DNA of 47,311 bases from Acetivibrio ethanolgignens. GTDB taxonomy: Bacteria > Bacillota > Clostridia > Lachnospirales > Lachnospiraceae. A program made the translations under genes and the position numbers. Below the pieces are notes generated by a model that saw nothing but the letters and a program-made list of their open reading frames with translations, was not told where the DNA came from and made no database searches. The stretch is from NCBI RefSeq assembly GCF_001461035.1, contig NZ_LNAM01000124.1, positions 1 to 47,311 on the forward strand, given 5' to 3'. Shown piece by piece: positions 25,947 through 34,414 of the stretch (its first letter is position 1; each line of letters starts with the position of its first letter).

Positions 25947-25955
25947 GGGGGGGGG
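25947..25955 (-). repeat. Nine-base homopolymer (C9 in the transcript) in the guaD leader
   Basis: A run of nine G on the plus strand lies between the riboswitch terminator and the guaD ribosome binding site. In the mRNA it is a C tract. Such runs are prone to slippage. It is outside any reading frame, so a length change would alter leader spacing or folding, not a protein. Confidence 0.9.
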
Positions 25956-25965
25956 AAGAACTGGG

Positions 25966-26079
25966 TAAATAAAAAACTACCGAAAAAGGTCACTGCTCTC
26001 CCTGTTAATAGTGGAGTCTTATAGGCAACTTTTTACGGTAGTTGGTAGATACGTTCACCCAATTATGAACTTATATAAG
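25966..26079 (-). promoter_or_regulatory. Purine riboswitch with P3-overlapping terminator (predicted ON switch)
   Basis: The aptamer is 26018-26079 on the minus strand. P1 pairs CTTATA with TATAAG; P2 is GTTCA/TGAAC with loop TAATTGGG; the junction is GTATCTACC; P3 is CAACT/AGTTG with loop CCGTAAA. The TCTACC and CCGTAAA signatures and the GG/CC loop kissing identify the purine class. The base corresponding to position 74 is C, as in guanine-type aptamers, but its neighbour at 73 is C where A is usual, and P2 is shorter than normal. A terminator forms when 26029-26043 (inside P3/L3) pairs with 25975-25988, followed by a T tract (25966-25974). Ligand-bound aptamer would block it, so the ligand should switch the operon on. 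Class is seen; ligand and direction are inference. Confidence 0.88.
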
Positions 26080-26090
26080 CCACTACTAAC

Positions 26091-26119
26091 AATATACTAT
26101 GCATATTTGCTTTTGTCAA
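26091..26119 (-). promoter_or_regulatory. Sigma-A promoter of the purine operon
   Basis: TTGACA (26114-26119), a 17-base spacer and TATATT (26091-26096). The -10 box lies about 12 bases before the riboswitch aptamer, the right distance for transcription to begin just ahead of it. Confidence 0.9.
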
Positions 26120-26148
26120 TCATTTTATACAATTTTTTTCTTCCTACC

Positions 26149-27246
26149 TTATTTTTTTTGTACAACTTGACCCATATATTGTTCTACGGCTTTTTTGTCG
26201 ATAACAAATCTATTATCCATTGTCTTCATTAAATCCTTTACCTGGAGCTTCTCAAATATATCATCATAATACAAATCATAGATTTGATTATTCCAGAATC
26301 CAAGCACCATTGGACGAAGAATATTGCCGCTGTTCTCCTGTAAAACAACGCCTTTTTCACCATTTGTAAGTTCTACGCAGGTACCTGGTGCTAAAATATT
26401 TATACTGTCAATAAGTGCAAAAACAGCCTCCTTATTAAATCCGCTTCTTTCATCCATAAGATAGCGAATTGCCATTACCTCAGAATTTGGTGCTGTATTG
26501 AGGTGCATCGCCGTCAATTCATCATAGGCATAGGCTACATACAGAAGCTCCGTTGTCTTTTCTGTATTTTTATCTGCTTTATCGTCAATCCTGCGGAGAG
26601 TTTCGCTGATAATCGCACGAACCTCGTCGCTCATATCATAAGCAGAAGCCAGCAGGGAAATTCCCGCCTGATGAGACTGCGCTAAAAGCTCCTCATTATT
26701 CTCCATCTCTCTTAAAACAGTCTCACCCTGTTCTTTTACCAGCATAAGCTTTCCTATATCATGGAGAAGGGCCGCCATAATAACATTGTTCTGTTCACTG
26801 TTTCCCATACGCATCTTATGGGACATCACCGCCGCCAGAATCGCTGTATTTAAAGAATGCTTATAAATCTCATCCTCTGTACTTCTTAGGTTCTGCATAA
26901 AATTAATTTTATGATCCAGGCGTCCATAATTCCGCAGAATTTCGCCGGTCAGTCTTGGCAGGGAGGACGGATATTTTCCGCTGGTTACTGCCTGCAAAAT
27001 CTCTCTGAGCGTAAATATCGCCATTGTCTGAAACCGTTCAAACTCAACGTCTTCCTCTGTCATTGGAGGTACCGGCTCTGCTGGTTCTAGAATATAGATA
27101 CCGATTAGTCCGAAATTCTTGATGCTATAAATACCCTGCATCGTAAGCTTTGTGTCTCTTTCATACAATAAAACACCATTTTTGTTATAAATCGGCCTTG
27201 CCAGCCGCATCCCTGTCTTTAAATCCTCTGTACGAACAAACTGCAT
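26149..27246 (-). CDS. Degenerate HD-GYP domain protein
   Basis: A 365-residue protein. Residues 1-60 match the N-terminal region common in clostridial HD-GYP proteins (VRTEDLKTGMRLARPIYNKN). The HD core keeps H130, H162-D163 (LLHDIGKL), H192 and D242. The stretch where the HHExxDGxGYP motif should stand (from about residue 214) reads SETLRRIDDKADK, so the GYP signature is lost. Family members break down c-di-GMP; this one is probably inactive or altered and might be a receptor. A GAAAGGGG ribosome binding site supports the start. It lies 23 bases after the HAD gene. Confidence 0.8.
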   Translation of the reverse strand: MQFVRTEDLKTGMRLARPIYNKNGVLLYERDTKLTMQGIYSIKNFGLIGIYILEPAEPVPPMTEEDVEFERFQTMAIFTLREILQAVTSGKYPSSLPRLTGEILRNYGRLDHKINFMQNLRSTEDEIYKHSLNTAILAAVMSHKMRMGNSEQNNVIMAALLHDIGKLMLVKEQGETVLREMENNEELLAQSHQAGISLLASAYDMSDEVRAIISETLRRIDDKADKNTEKTTELLYVAYAYDELTAMHLNTAPNSEVMAIRYLMDERSGFNKEAVFALIDSINILAPGTCVELTNGEKGVVLQENSGNILRPMVLGFWNNQIYDLYYDDIFEKLQVKDLMKTMDNRFVIDKKAVEQYMGQVVQKK

Positions 27247-27269
27247 AATTTTCCCCTTTCTTCTTTGTT

Positions 27270-27917
27270 TTATAGTTCTAAAAGCTCTTTGGGCTCCGCT
27301 ACAATCGCATCTGCGTGATTCGCCTCCAGCTCAGCTCTGTCACGAAATCCCCATAAAACTCCAACAGTAAACATCCCCGCTCTGTGTCCTGTTTCCATAT
27401 CTACATTGGTATCACCAATATACATACATTCCTCCGGCTTTAGCCCAAAGCTTCTCGCCGCTTCCAGTGCCCCAAACGGATCCGGCTTCCTTGCAATCCC
27501 TTCTCTCTGGCCAACTACCATGTCAAAAACATCCTTACCAAAAAGCTTATCAATTACCTCCACCGTTCTTTCATGAGGCTTATTGGAAACCACCGAAAGC
27601 TTGATTCCCCGGACTTTTGCCTCCCTTAGAAGTTCTGGAATACCATCAAAGGGCTTTACCTTATAGGTACAATCCTTTTTAAAAACCATTTTATATTCTT
27701 TATAAGCTTTTTCAAACCATTTTCCTTCGGTATCCCCTGCAGCAGCTAAAGCTCTGTGAATCAAGGTATCGGCTCCATCTCCTGCAAAATATTTGTAGCT
27801 TACTATCGGCTGCGGCTTAAGTCCGCATGCCTCTAAAGCTTTATTCCCTGCCGTCCCGATGGATTCAACACTATCCGCCAGTGTCCCATCCAAGTCAAAA
27901 ATCATGCCTTTATACAT
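27270..27917 (-). CDS. HAD-family hydrolase, phosphoglycolate phosphatase-like
   Basis: A 215-residue soluble phosphatase. HAD motif I is MIFDLDGTLADSVE (D8 and D10), motif II is SVVSNKPHE, and motifs III/IV are RKPDPFG and MYIGDTNVDMETGHRAG. An alpha-helical cap lies between motifs I and II, as in the Gph/PpaX/pyrophosphatase group. The natural substrate cannot be told. It starts 4 bases after the helicase stop and is followed by the HD gene. Confidence 0.9.
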   Translation of the reverse strand: MYKGMIFDLDGTLADSVESIGTAGNKALEACGLKPQPIVSYKYFAGDGADTLIHRALAAAGDTEGKWFEKAYKEYKMVFKKDCTYKVKPFDGIPELLREAKVRGIKLSVVSNKPHERTVEVIDKLFGKDVFDMVVGQREGIARKPDPFGALEAARSFGLKPEECMYIGDTNVDMETGHRAGMFTVGVLWGFRDRAELEANHADAIVAEPKELLEL

Positions 27918-27921
27918 TCAA

Positions 27922-30291
27922 TCACCCCTTTATCTCCTGCCAAAATTCCTTCAGCTTCTTTTGCACCGTATCAATTGTAACAATTTCATAAGGAAACCAT
28001 TCCTGCGGAAACAGGCTGGTATACTGCTTTGTCAAAAAACGCTCGTCCAGAAGCAGTATAGCACCCTCGTCTTCATCTGTACGAATTACCCTACCAGATG
28101 ATTGTAACACTTTATTCATACCATTGTAAAGATAGGCATACTCAAATCCGCTGTCTTTTTTTTCGTCATAGTAGCTGCGAAACAGTTCCCGCTCATTGCA
28201 CACCATCGGAAGTCCTGTCCCTACGATAACTGCCCCTATCAGGCGGTCATTCTTCAAATCAATACCCTCACCGAAAATACCGCCCATCACACAGAAGCCA
28301 ATTCTTGTGATTCCCGGTTCTTCCGTAAAATATCCCAGAAACTCTTCTTTTTCCGCTTCCGACATCCCGGCAGCCTGAACATACAGCTCCCATTCTCTCT
28401 CTAACGGAAAGCAGTCTAACACCTGCTCCATAAACTGATAGGACGGAAAAAACACAAAGTAGTTTCCCCTTTTTATCTGGACAAACTCTTCGATATATCT
28501 TGCAATTTTTCGGTACTCCTGCAGGCTTCTGGCCTTATAACGGGTACTAACATCTCCACCTACCATCAAAAGCCTCTTTTTTTTATCGAAGGGAGACAAA
28601 GCATACATTGCATAATCTCCTTCCTCTCCACCAAGCTGCTCCATATAATACTTTATCGGAAGAAGGGTGGCCGAAAAGAATATAGCACTCCTGCCCTTTG
28701 CCAGACAAAGCTTCAAATTATCAGATGGATCCATACACTGTAAATGCACCCGAAATTCATTCCCGGAATAATCTCCATATATCCGATACTTATCATTTAA
28801 TATATCGTAAATATACAGAAAATTTTTTACCTCAAAATACAACTCCAGTATCTGTTCTCTGTTTTCAAAGGACGTATACTCCTGTAAAAATTCCTCCAAT
28901 TCCGTAGAAAGCGATAAAAGACGCAAAACCAGCTCTCCTACCGAATCAAAGAGTTCAAATTCATCGCATTCACGCTTTAGCTTTAAAAATGCCTGATTAC
29001 AGGCGGAAAGCTTTTTCTCCAGCTTTTTGCTAAATACCTTTACTAAGGCTCTGGCCTCTAAAAAGCGTTCCTTGTAAAGTATGGCACTGTACATTTCCCT
29101 GGCACGTTCTACCAGGTTATGTGCCTCATCAATTAGAAACAGATACTCATTTTTCTTATCTCCAGCAAAAAAACGCTTCAGCTGTGCCGATGGATCAAAG
29201 ACATAATTATAATCACAGATAATCACATCTGCCCAGGTGGTCACATCCAGTGCCATTTCAAAGGGACATACGCTGTGTTTTTTTGCATATTCTTCTAGCA
29301 ATCCCCGGGATATCTCCTCTTCTGAGGTCAGTAAATCAAAAACAGCATCGTTTACTCTATCATAATGCCCCTTTGCACGCTCACATGCAATAGGATTACA
29401 GTCGCATTTATCAAGAACACAAATTTTTTCCTTCGCTGTCAATGTGACATACTTAAGCTTCATCCCTTGATTTTTCAGTATTCGGAAGGTATCCTCTGCT
29501 ACTGTTCTGGTAATGGTTTTGGCTGTCAGGTAAAAAAGCTTTTCGACCTTTCCTTCTCCCATCCCTCGCACAGAAGGAAATACAGTAGATATTGTTTTTC
29601 CAACACCGGTCGGTGCCTCAATAAACAGCTTTTTACCGCTTAATATGGTGCGGTACACTCCACTGACCAGCCTTTTTTGCCCTTCCCTGTAAGGAAAAGG
29701 AAAGGCCGCCGGAAGAATCGAGGCATTTCTTTCTTTCATCCAGCCCACCTGCCAGCATGCCCACTTGGCATATTCCTTTACCAGTCCATTAAACCAGCTC
29801 TCCAGCTCTTCTCTGGTATGTATCTGTTCAAAATACTTTATTTGCTCCGTTTCCATATTGCAGTAGCTCATCCGGGTTCCGATTTCTTCTCCCTTAAGCT
29901 TCAAAAGATACATATAGGCATAGCATTTTGCCTGAGCCAGATGCACTCCCACCGGCTCCACCATATGCTCTACCTCCCGGTAAACACCCTTTATCTCATC
30001 AATGTAAACTAACTCCTGCCAGGTAAATATGCCATCTGCCCGTCCCTCTATCGTAAGCTCTAAGCTCTCCCCTGTGTTTTCATCCAATATGGGCAACGTG
30101 ATACTTAATGGCACCTCTGCCTGATAATCGCCCTTCTGCTCCTTTTGGATTTTCCGGTGGATACGGCTTCCCTCCTGCATTGCATCCTTATCTGCCATGC
30201 CGCTATTCCGGTTATCAATATCACCCTCCCTGAGAATAAATTCTACCAGATTCCGTACAGATATCTTTAATGCCTGCTCCACCCTTTTCAC
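27922..30291 (-). CDS. DinG/XPD-like Fe-S helicase with N-terminal PD-(D/E)XK domain
   Basis: A 789-residue SF2 DNA helicase. An N-terminal nuclease-like domain shows D86 (GRADGIF) and E99-x-K101 (YIDEIKG). The helicase has Walker A APTGVGKT at 226-233, a cysteine-rich Fe-S insertion (CVLDKCDCNPIAC with a further Cys after HSV), the LIDEAHNL box, and a C-terminal helicase domain ending in SSGRVIRTDEDEGAILLLD. It likely unwinds damaged or recombining DNA; this nuclease-helicase arrangement is usual in clostridial members. No close promoter was fixed upstream; the gene diverges from the phosphoribosyltransferase-like gene. Confidence 0.88.
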   Translation of the reverse strand: MKRVEQALKISVRNLVEFILREGDIDNRNSGMADKDAMQEGSRIHRKIQKEQKGDYQAEVPLSITLPILDENTGESLELTIEGRADGIFTWQELVYIDEIKGVYREVEHMVEPVGVHLAQAKCYAYMYLLKLKGEEIGTRMSYCNMETEQIKYFEQIHTREELESWFNGLVKEYAKWACWQVGWMKERNASILPAAFPFPYREGQKRLVSGVYRTILSGKKLFIEAPTGVGKTISTVFPSVRGMGEGKVEKLFYLTAKTITRTVAEDTFRILKNQGMKLKYVTLTAKEKICVLDKCDCNPIACERAKGHYDRVNDAVFDLLTSEEEISRGLLEEYAKKHSVCPFEMALDVTTWADVIICDYNYVFDPSAQLKRFFAGDKKNEYLFLIDEAHNLVERAREMYSAILYKERFLEARALVKVFSKKLEKKLSACNQAFLKLKRECDEFELFDSVGELVLRLLSLSTELEEFLQEYTSFENREQILELYFEVKNFLYIYDILNDKYRIYGDYSGNEFRVHLQCMDPSDNLKLCLAKGRSAIFFSATLLPIKYYMEQLGGEEGDYAMYALSPFDKKKRLLMVGGDVSTRYKARSLQEYRKIARYIEEFVQIKRGNYFVFFPSYQFMEQVLDCFPLEREWELYVQAAGMSEAEKEEFLGYFTEEPGITRIGFCVMGGIFGEGIDLKNDRLIGAVIVGTGLPMVCNERELFRSYYDEKKDSGFEYAYLYNGMNKVLQSSGRVIRTDEDEGAILLLDERFLTKQYTSLFPQEWFPYEIVTIDTVQKKLKEFWQEIKG

Positions 30292-30474
30292 CTACTCTCG
30301 CAATAAAATCTCTCTATAAATTATACCCGACTTCAACAAGTAAAACAACAGTAGTTTTACTTGAAAAACCTCAAGATATGATTTACAATAGAAGTATACT
30401 AATTAGCTTGTGAAGTAATTCTTCCAGCAGCACAGCCTTCTGGAAATTTATCTGAAAAAGAAAGGACAAAAAAT

Positions 30475-31125
30475 ATGGCACATTTAGAAGACAGTACAAT
30501 TAAAATTCAGTCTAAAAGCTCACCTTCTGTCACACTGAAGGTGATTCCTGGACATTTTGCTACCAATCACTCCCATATCAACTATTATATTGATATGACC
30601 ACCTTAAAGACCCGTCAAAGCGAAGCTGCTGCTGTAGCTAAAAATTTTGTCGGTGACTACATTCACAACACTATTGTGGATACGATTGTCTGCATGGACG
30701 GCTGTGAAGTCATTGGAGCTTATCTTGCTGATGAGTTAAGCCGTGCCGGTATTCATTCTATGAATACCCATCAGACGATTTACATCGTATCTCCAGAGTA
30801 TAACTCTAACGGCCAGATGATTTTCCGTGATAACAACCAGTCTATGATTACTAACAAAAACATCCTCTTATTGCTGGCTTCTGCTACTACAGGAAAAACC
30901 ATCCGACGCTCCTTAGAGTGCATCAACTACTACCGCGGCCGTGTACAGGGTATTTCCGCTATCTTCAGTGCAGTTAATTCCATCAACGGACTCCCGGTAC
31001 ATTCTATTTTCCAGAGCAGCGATGTACCTAACTACACTACCTATCCATACAATGACTGCCCATTCTGCAAGGCAAGTCAGAAGCTGGATGCCCTGGTTAA
31101 TTCCTATGGATATTCCAGAATCTAA
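30475..31125 (+). CDS. Phosphoribosyltransferase-like protein
   Basis: A 216-residue protein with the type I phosphoribosyltransferase fold: DTIVCMDGCEVIGAYLADEL (about residues 69-88) and a PRPP-loop-like NILLLLASATTGKTI (about residues 129-143), where the usual acidic pair is replaced by A-S/A-T. It resembles orotate phosphoribosyltransferase but lacks its full signature. A C-terminal CPFCKASQK (Cys-x-x-Cys) could bind metal. AAAGAAAGGA lies before the ATG. It is monocistronic, with a strong terminator behind it. Whether it is catalytic or a regulator is not clear. Confidence 0.75.
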   Translation: MAHLEDSTIKIQSKSSPSVTLKVIPGHFATNHSHINYYIDMTTLKTRQSEAAAVAKNFVGDYIHNTIVDTIVCMDGCEVIGAYLADELSRAGIHSMNTHQTIYIVSPEYNSNGQMIFRDNNQSMITNKNILLLLASATTGKTIRRSLECINYYRGRVQGISAIFSAVNSINGLPVHSIFQSSDVPNYTTYPYNDCPFCKASQKLDALVNSYGYSRI

Positions 31126-31155
31126 GTTCTATGAGTAAATAACCTGTCCTCTGCC

Positions 31156-31214
31156 AAAAAGGGGAGTGCCACAAAACGGCTAAATTATAGCCATGGAGTG
31201 ACACTCCCCTTTTT
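31156..31214. terminator. Bidirectional intrinsic terminator
   Basis: AAAAAGGGGAGTG (31156-31168) pairs with CACTCCCCTTTTT (31202-31214); a second small hairpin GGCTA/TAGCC (31178-31192) sits inside the loop. T runs lie on both sides, so it can stop transcription from both the plus-strand phosphoribosyltransferase gene and the minus-strand gene ending at 31226. Confidence 0.9.
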
Positions 31215-31225
31215 ATTTCTTTACT

Positions 31226-31435
31226 TTATTCATTTTTACTCTTTATTAACATATACACTCCTAAAGCTGCAAATATCAAAGCCAATATCATAGTTACTAT
31301 ACTATCAATATGACCTGCCTCATAAGACATATTGAACCTCGTAAATGTAATTTCTGACATACGCAAACAAATTCTATCTGTTATGTATAAAAGTGTTGCA
31401 ATTAAAAAGAAAATTCCAGCCGTGACTCCTTTCAT
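31226..31435 (-). CDS. Small two-segment membrane protein, unknown
   Basis: A 69-residue protein with two hydrophobic segments (about residues 4-20 and 44-63) and a charged C-terminus (KSKNE). AGGAGG lies 7 bases before the ATG, so translation is well supported. It follows the 160-codon gene by 14 bases in the same direction and may serve it, for example as an immunity or export partner, but this is a guess. Confidence 0.65.
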   Translation of the reverse strand: MKGVTAGIFFLIATLLYITDRICLRMSEITFTRFNMSYEAGHIDSIVTMILALIFAALGVYMLIKSKNE

Positions 31436-31449
31436 TATTTTCCTCCTCT

Positions 31450-31932
31450 TTATCTATTCTTATAATTCCCATCTTCTTTCCATACATAAACACCATCAGG
31501 ACAATAAATATTTTTCCCTCCTAAATTCATTTTAACAGTTACTGGGCTGGTAGAGGATACCTTTTGTCTGTCTTGTATAATTATTTTTGGCTTTCCTCCA
31601 CGCGTTTTAAAATATTTTTGAGCTTCTCCTTTGATATATCTTAATTTAGGTTTAAATTCTAACCAAACTCTTTTTTTAGGTGGTACATTGATTGTTAATA
31701 CTTCTGAAAAGCTACTATTATATTTCCAATTTCCTCCAACTGTTGCATCAAAAACTTCTTTGTATTTTCCAGTTAAAGAAAGATTAATTCCCCATGTCAC
31801 ACTGGTTGATGCAGTTATTTGCTTTGATTGCTTCGTACTGGTTTCATTAGCTGCATATGCGGAAATTCTTCTTGTGTCTCCCCATGTTGTACCACTTGCA
31901 GTCTTCACAAAACGATATTTGTAAGTAAACAT
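31450..31932 (-). CDS. Beta-rich protein with a probably missing N-terminus, unknown
   Basis: A 160-residue protein rich in Ser/Thr with alternating hydrophobic residues (ITASTSVTWGINLSLTGKY; GGNWKYNSSFSEVLTINVPP), a pattern seen in secreted beta-sheet or pore-forming proteins. The ATG at 31932 has no proper ribosome binding site: GAGGG touches it directly. The open frame extends eight more codons (ending A-P-R-G before the Met), as if a signal peptide had been cut away, so it may be a decayed gene. Function unknown; the toxin-like fold is only an impression. Confidence 0.5.
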   Translation of the reverse strand: MFTYKYRFVKTASGTTWGDTRRISAYAANETSTKQSKQITASTSVTWGINLSLTGKYKEVFDATVGGNWKYNSSFSEVLTINVPPKKRVWLEFKPKLRYIKGEAQKYFKTRGGKPKIIIQDRQKVSSTSPVTVKMNLGGKNIYCPDGVYVWKEDGNYKNR

Positions 31933-32196
31933 CCCTCTTGGTGCTATGTTAGTCTAGACTACTTAATGGTAGTTACATTATATCTTCATTTCCAAAAAAA
32001 TACAATATAAATCTGTAATGCTTTATTAAATTCCATATACAATTTTCGACAAACTTTGATATTTGAATCCATTTCCTCCTGAAAAAATTTGATTAAACTC
32101 TCAAATTCAAAGAATCTTCTTGCAATTTTTACGTTTATCTGTTACTCTCATTGTGAAGACTATTTATAGTACAAAATGTAAAGAGAGGTATCTATT

Positions 32197-32550
32197 ATGA
32201 GTGAACATAATCACGACTGTGAATGTGGCTGTGGCTGCGGTTGCGGACATGACCATGACCATGAGGAAATGAGCGTTACCCTTACTCTGGACGACGGTTC
32301 CGAATTAGAATGTGCTGTACTAGCTATCTTTCCAGTAGAGGAGCAGCAATATATTGCTCTTCTTCCGCTGGATGATGAAGAGAGCACGGAAGGTGAGATA
32401 TTCCTTTATCGCTTCAATGAAACGGAAGATGGCGATCCTGAGCTTTTAAGCATTGAGGATGATGAAGAGTACGAAAAGGTTGCAGATGCCTTTGACGAGC
32501 TTCTGGACGAAGCGGAATTCGATGAAATGTTTGAGGAAGACGAAGAATAA
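32197..32550 (+). CDS. DUF1292 protein with a Cys/His-rich N-terminus
   Basis: A 117-residue acidic cytosolic protein. Residues 25-117 are the DUF1292 domain (VTLTLDDGSELECAVLAIF; YIALLPLDD; IFLYRF). The N-terminus holds five cysteines spaced by single residues (C8, C10, C12, C14, C16) and then alternating His/Asp (H18, H20, H22), which looks metal-binding. DUF1292 proteins are common in Firmicutes near housekeeping genes and have no known function. AGAGAGG precedes the start. Confidence 0.85.
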   Translation: MSEHNHDCECGCGCGCGHDHDHEEMSVTLTLDDGSELECAVLAIFPVEEQQYIALLPLDDEESTEGEIFLYRFNETEDGDPELLSIEDDEEYEKVADAFDELLDEAEFDEMFEEDEE

Positions 32551-32555
32551 TACAT

Positions 32556-34406
32556 CTACTTCTTCATAATTTCATTTACGAAGCGTGAAGGCTCCACAGG
32601 CTTATTATACCGTTCTCTGGTATAATAGATGTGGAGCTCTTTTTTTGCCCTTGTCATAGCCACATAAAAAAGCCTCCGCTCTTCCTCTATATCCTCTGGG
32701 AGCGTAGCCTTCTGATAGGGGCTGACTCCTTCATTGGCATCCAGTATCCAGACTGCCTCATATTCCAGCCCCTTGGAGCTGTGCATCGTCTCCACTGCAA
32801 CCCCCTTCTTCTGAAAATCCTGTTCTTTTTTCAAAAGCTCCAGCTGCCGTCCATACTCCTCAATATGTAAAAACCACTCTTCGTAGCTTCCACAGGCTCT
32901 GGCTGCCTCCATAATCTCATCCAGTATCTCAAAAAGTCCCTCCGGCTTTATCCTCCGGTATTCCGCATATTCCTTTAAAAAATCATCATAGCCAATCGCT
33001 TTTCTGATAAAGTTTACTGCTGCATATGGTTTCAGATTCTTAAGAACCTTCATATCCGCTTCCAGCTGGTCAATCCGATCCAACATCCACTCCTTATCCT
33101 CGTAGAACCATCGAAGTCCCTCAAATTCAATAAAAGGTTCTTCTAAAGCATCTCTTCCAATATAACGCTTCGGACGGTTTACAATTCTTAAAAACAGACT
33201 CCTCTCTCGGTTTCCCAGAGCAATCTTTATATAAGACAGAATATCCTTTGCAATCCAATGCTCATAACGGTTCGGTATGCGGTCGCGGATATAAAAAGGA
33301 ATATTATACCTCATAAAAATCTCTGCAAGCATACCTGCCTGTCCATTGGTACGCAAAAGCACTGCCATATCCTCATAAGCTGTGCCACCCTTAGATAGCA
33401 GCAGAATGTCCTCCATAACCTGACGATTTTCCTCGCTTAACATAGAAAATTCCTTGATTTTTACCGGTTTCCAGCCTGTCTCTGCCTTTTGCGGTGCCGG
33501 AAGAATCTGCTTTTGATAGCGTTTTTCATTGTGAGAAATCACTCTGGCTGCAGCCTCCAAAATAGTCGGGCTACACCTGTAGTTAATATTTAAAAGAAGC
33601 TTGCGTCCCTCCGGGAAATCCTGAGAAAAATTCAGCATAAGCTCCGGTCTTGCTCCCCGAAATCCATAGATGGACTGATCATCATCCCCTACAATGCAAA
33701 AATTGTTATGGGGCAGGGAAAGAAGCTTTACTATTTCATACTGAAGCCGGCTGATATCCTGAAATTCATCCACCATAATATAGTGAAATCTTTCCTGCCA
33801 CAGCTTAAGAATATCCTTCCGCTGCGAAAAAAGCTGGTAGCAGTATACCTGCATATCATCAAAATCTATCATCCTTTTACTAAGAAGCATATCCTGATAT
33901 GCTTTAAAAATCCTTCGGAAGACATCTGTAGAGCAACAGGCTGGATAATAGTGCTCCAAAGGCATAAGCTCTGCCTTTACCCGGCTGATTTCCAGCTCCA
34001 GATTTTCAATTAGCTCCTCTTCATCCTGAGCTTCCATAGAAAAGCTTCTTGCCATTTCCTGCAAAAATTGCTTTTTCAAGCCCTCCGGAATCACATTTTC
34101 TGCCCGGTAGCCATAGGCATGCTTTAAAATAGAAAAAAAGACAGCATGAAAGGTACCAAACTGTACCCTTGTTCTCTCCTGTCCTATCTCTCTTAAAAAA
34201 CGTTCCTTCATTTCTCTGGCTGCTGCCTTGGTAAAGGTAACTACCAGTATTTTTTCTGCGGACACACCCTTTTCAATCAGCCTTTTTGTCCTCTCTGTAA
34301 TTACAAGGGTCTTACCAGAACCGGGCCCCGCTAACACAAGCAAGGGCCCGTCCCGGTGTTCAATGGCTTCTCTTTGTGCTTCATTAAACCGATTCTTTTT
34401 TATCAT
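32556..34406 (-). CDS. UvrD/PcrA-like superfamily 1 helicase
   Basis: A 616-residue 3'-5' DNA helicase. Motifs in order: the Q-motif FNEAQREAI, Walker A AGPGSGKT (26-33), the Walker B MVDEFQD, DDDQSIYGFRGA (motif III), and the C-terminal VAMTRAKKELHI (motif VI). It is shorter than PcrA (about 720-750) and lacks most of the C-terminal extension. Roles in repair or removal of stalled replication complexes are likely. It lies 8 bases after gltX, so it is co-transcribed with it. Confidence 0.9.
   Translation of the reverse strand: MIKKNRFNEAQREAIEHRDGPLLVLAGPGSGKTLVITERTKRLIEKGVSAEKILVVTFTKAAAREMKERFLREIGQERTRVQFGTFHAVFFSILKHAYGYRAENVIPEGLKKQFLQEMARSFSMEAQDEEELIENLELEISRVKAELMPLEHYYPACCSTDVFRRIFKAYQDMLLSKRMIDFDDMQVYCYQLFSQRKDILKLWQERFHYIMVDEFQDISRLQYEIVKLLSLPHNNFCIVGDDDQSIYGFRGARPELMLNFSQDFPEGRKLLLNINYRCSPTILEAAARVISHNEKRYQKQILPAPQKAETGWKPVKIKEFSMLSEENRQVMEDILLLSKGGTAYEDMAVLLRTNGQAGMLAEIFMRYNIPFYIRDRIPNRYEHWIAKDILSYIKIALGNRERSLFLRIVNRPKRYIGRDALEEPFIEFEGLRWFYEDKEWMLDRIDQLEADMKVLKNLKPYAAVNFIRKAIGYDDFLKEYAEYRRIKPEGLFEILDEIMEAARACGSYEEWFLHIEEYGRQLELLKKEQDFQKKGVAVETMHSSKGLEYEAVWILDANEGVSPYQKATLPEDIEEERRLFYVAMTRAKKELHIYYTRERYNKPVEPSRFVNEIMKK
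32591..32646 (+). terminator. Strong terminator of the DUF1292 gene, inside the convergent helicase gene
   Basis: GCTCCACA (32591-32598) pairs with TGTGGAGC (32630-32637), and TATTATACC (32603-32611) with GGTATAATA (32619-32627); a T7-8 run follows (32639-32646). The structure lies wholly within the last codons of the opposite-strand helicase gene, whose stop is only 6 bases from the DUF1292 stop. Confidence 0.85.
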
Positions 34407-34414
34407 GAACTTCC

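Noticed and set aside
30292-30474. Promoter for the phosphoribosyltransferase-like gene
   Set aside because: TATACT- and TTGAAA-like boxes are present but at wrong spacings, so no site could be assigned.
32000-32160. Short minus-strand frame reading about 45 codons before the beta-rich protein
   Set aside because: No proper start and ribosome binding site spacing, no recognisable family, and it overlaps the region where the DUF1292 promoter should lie.
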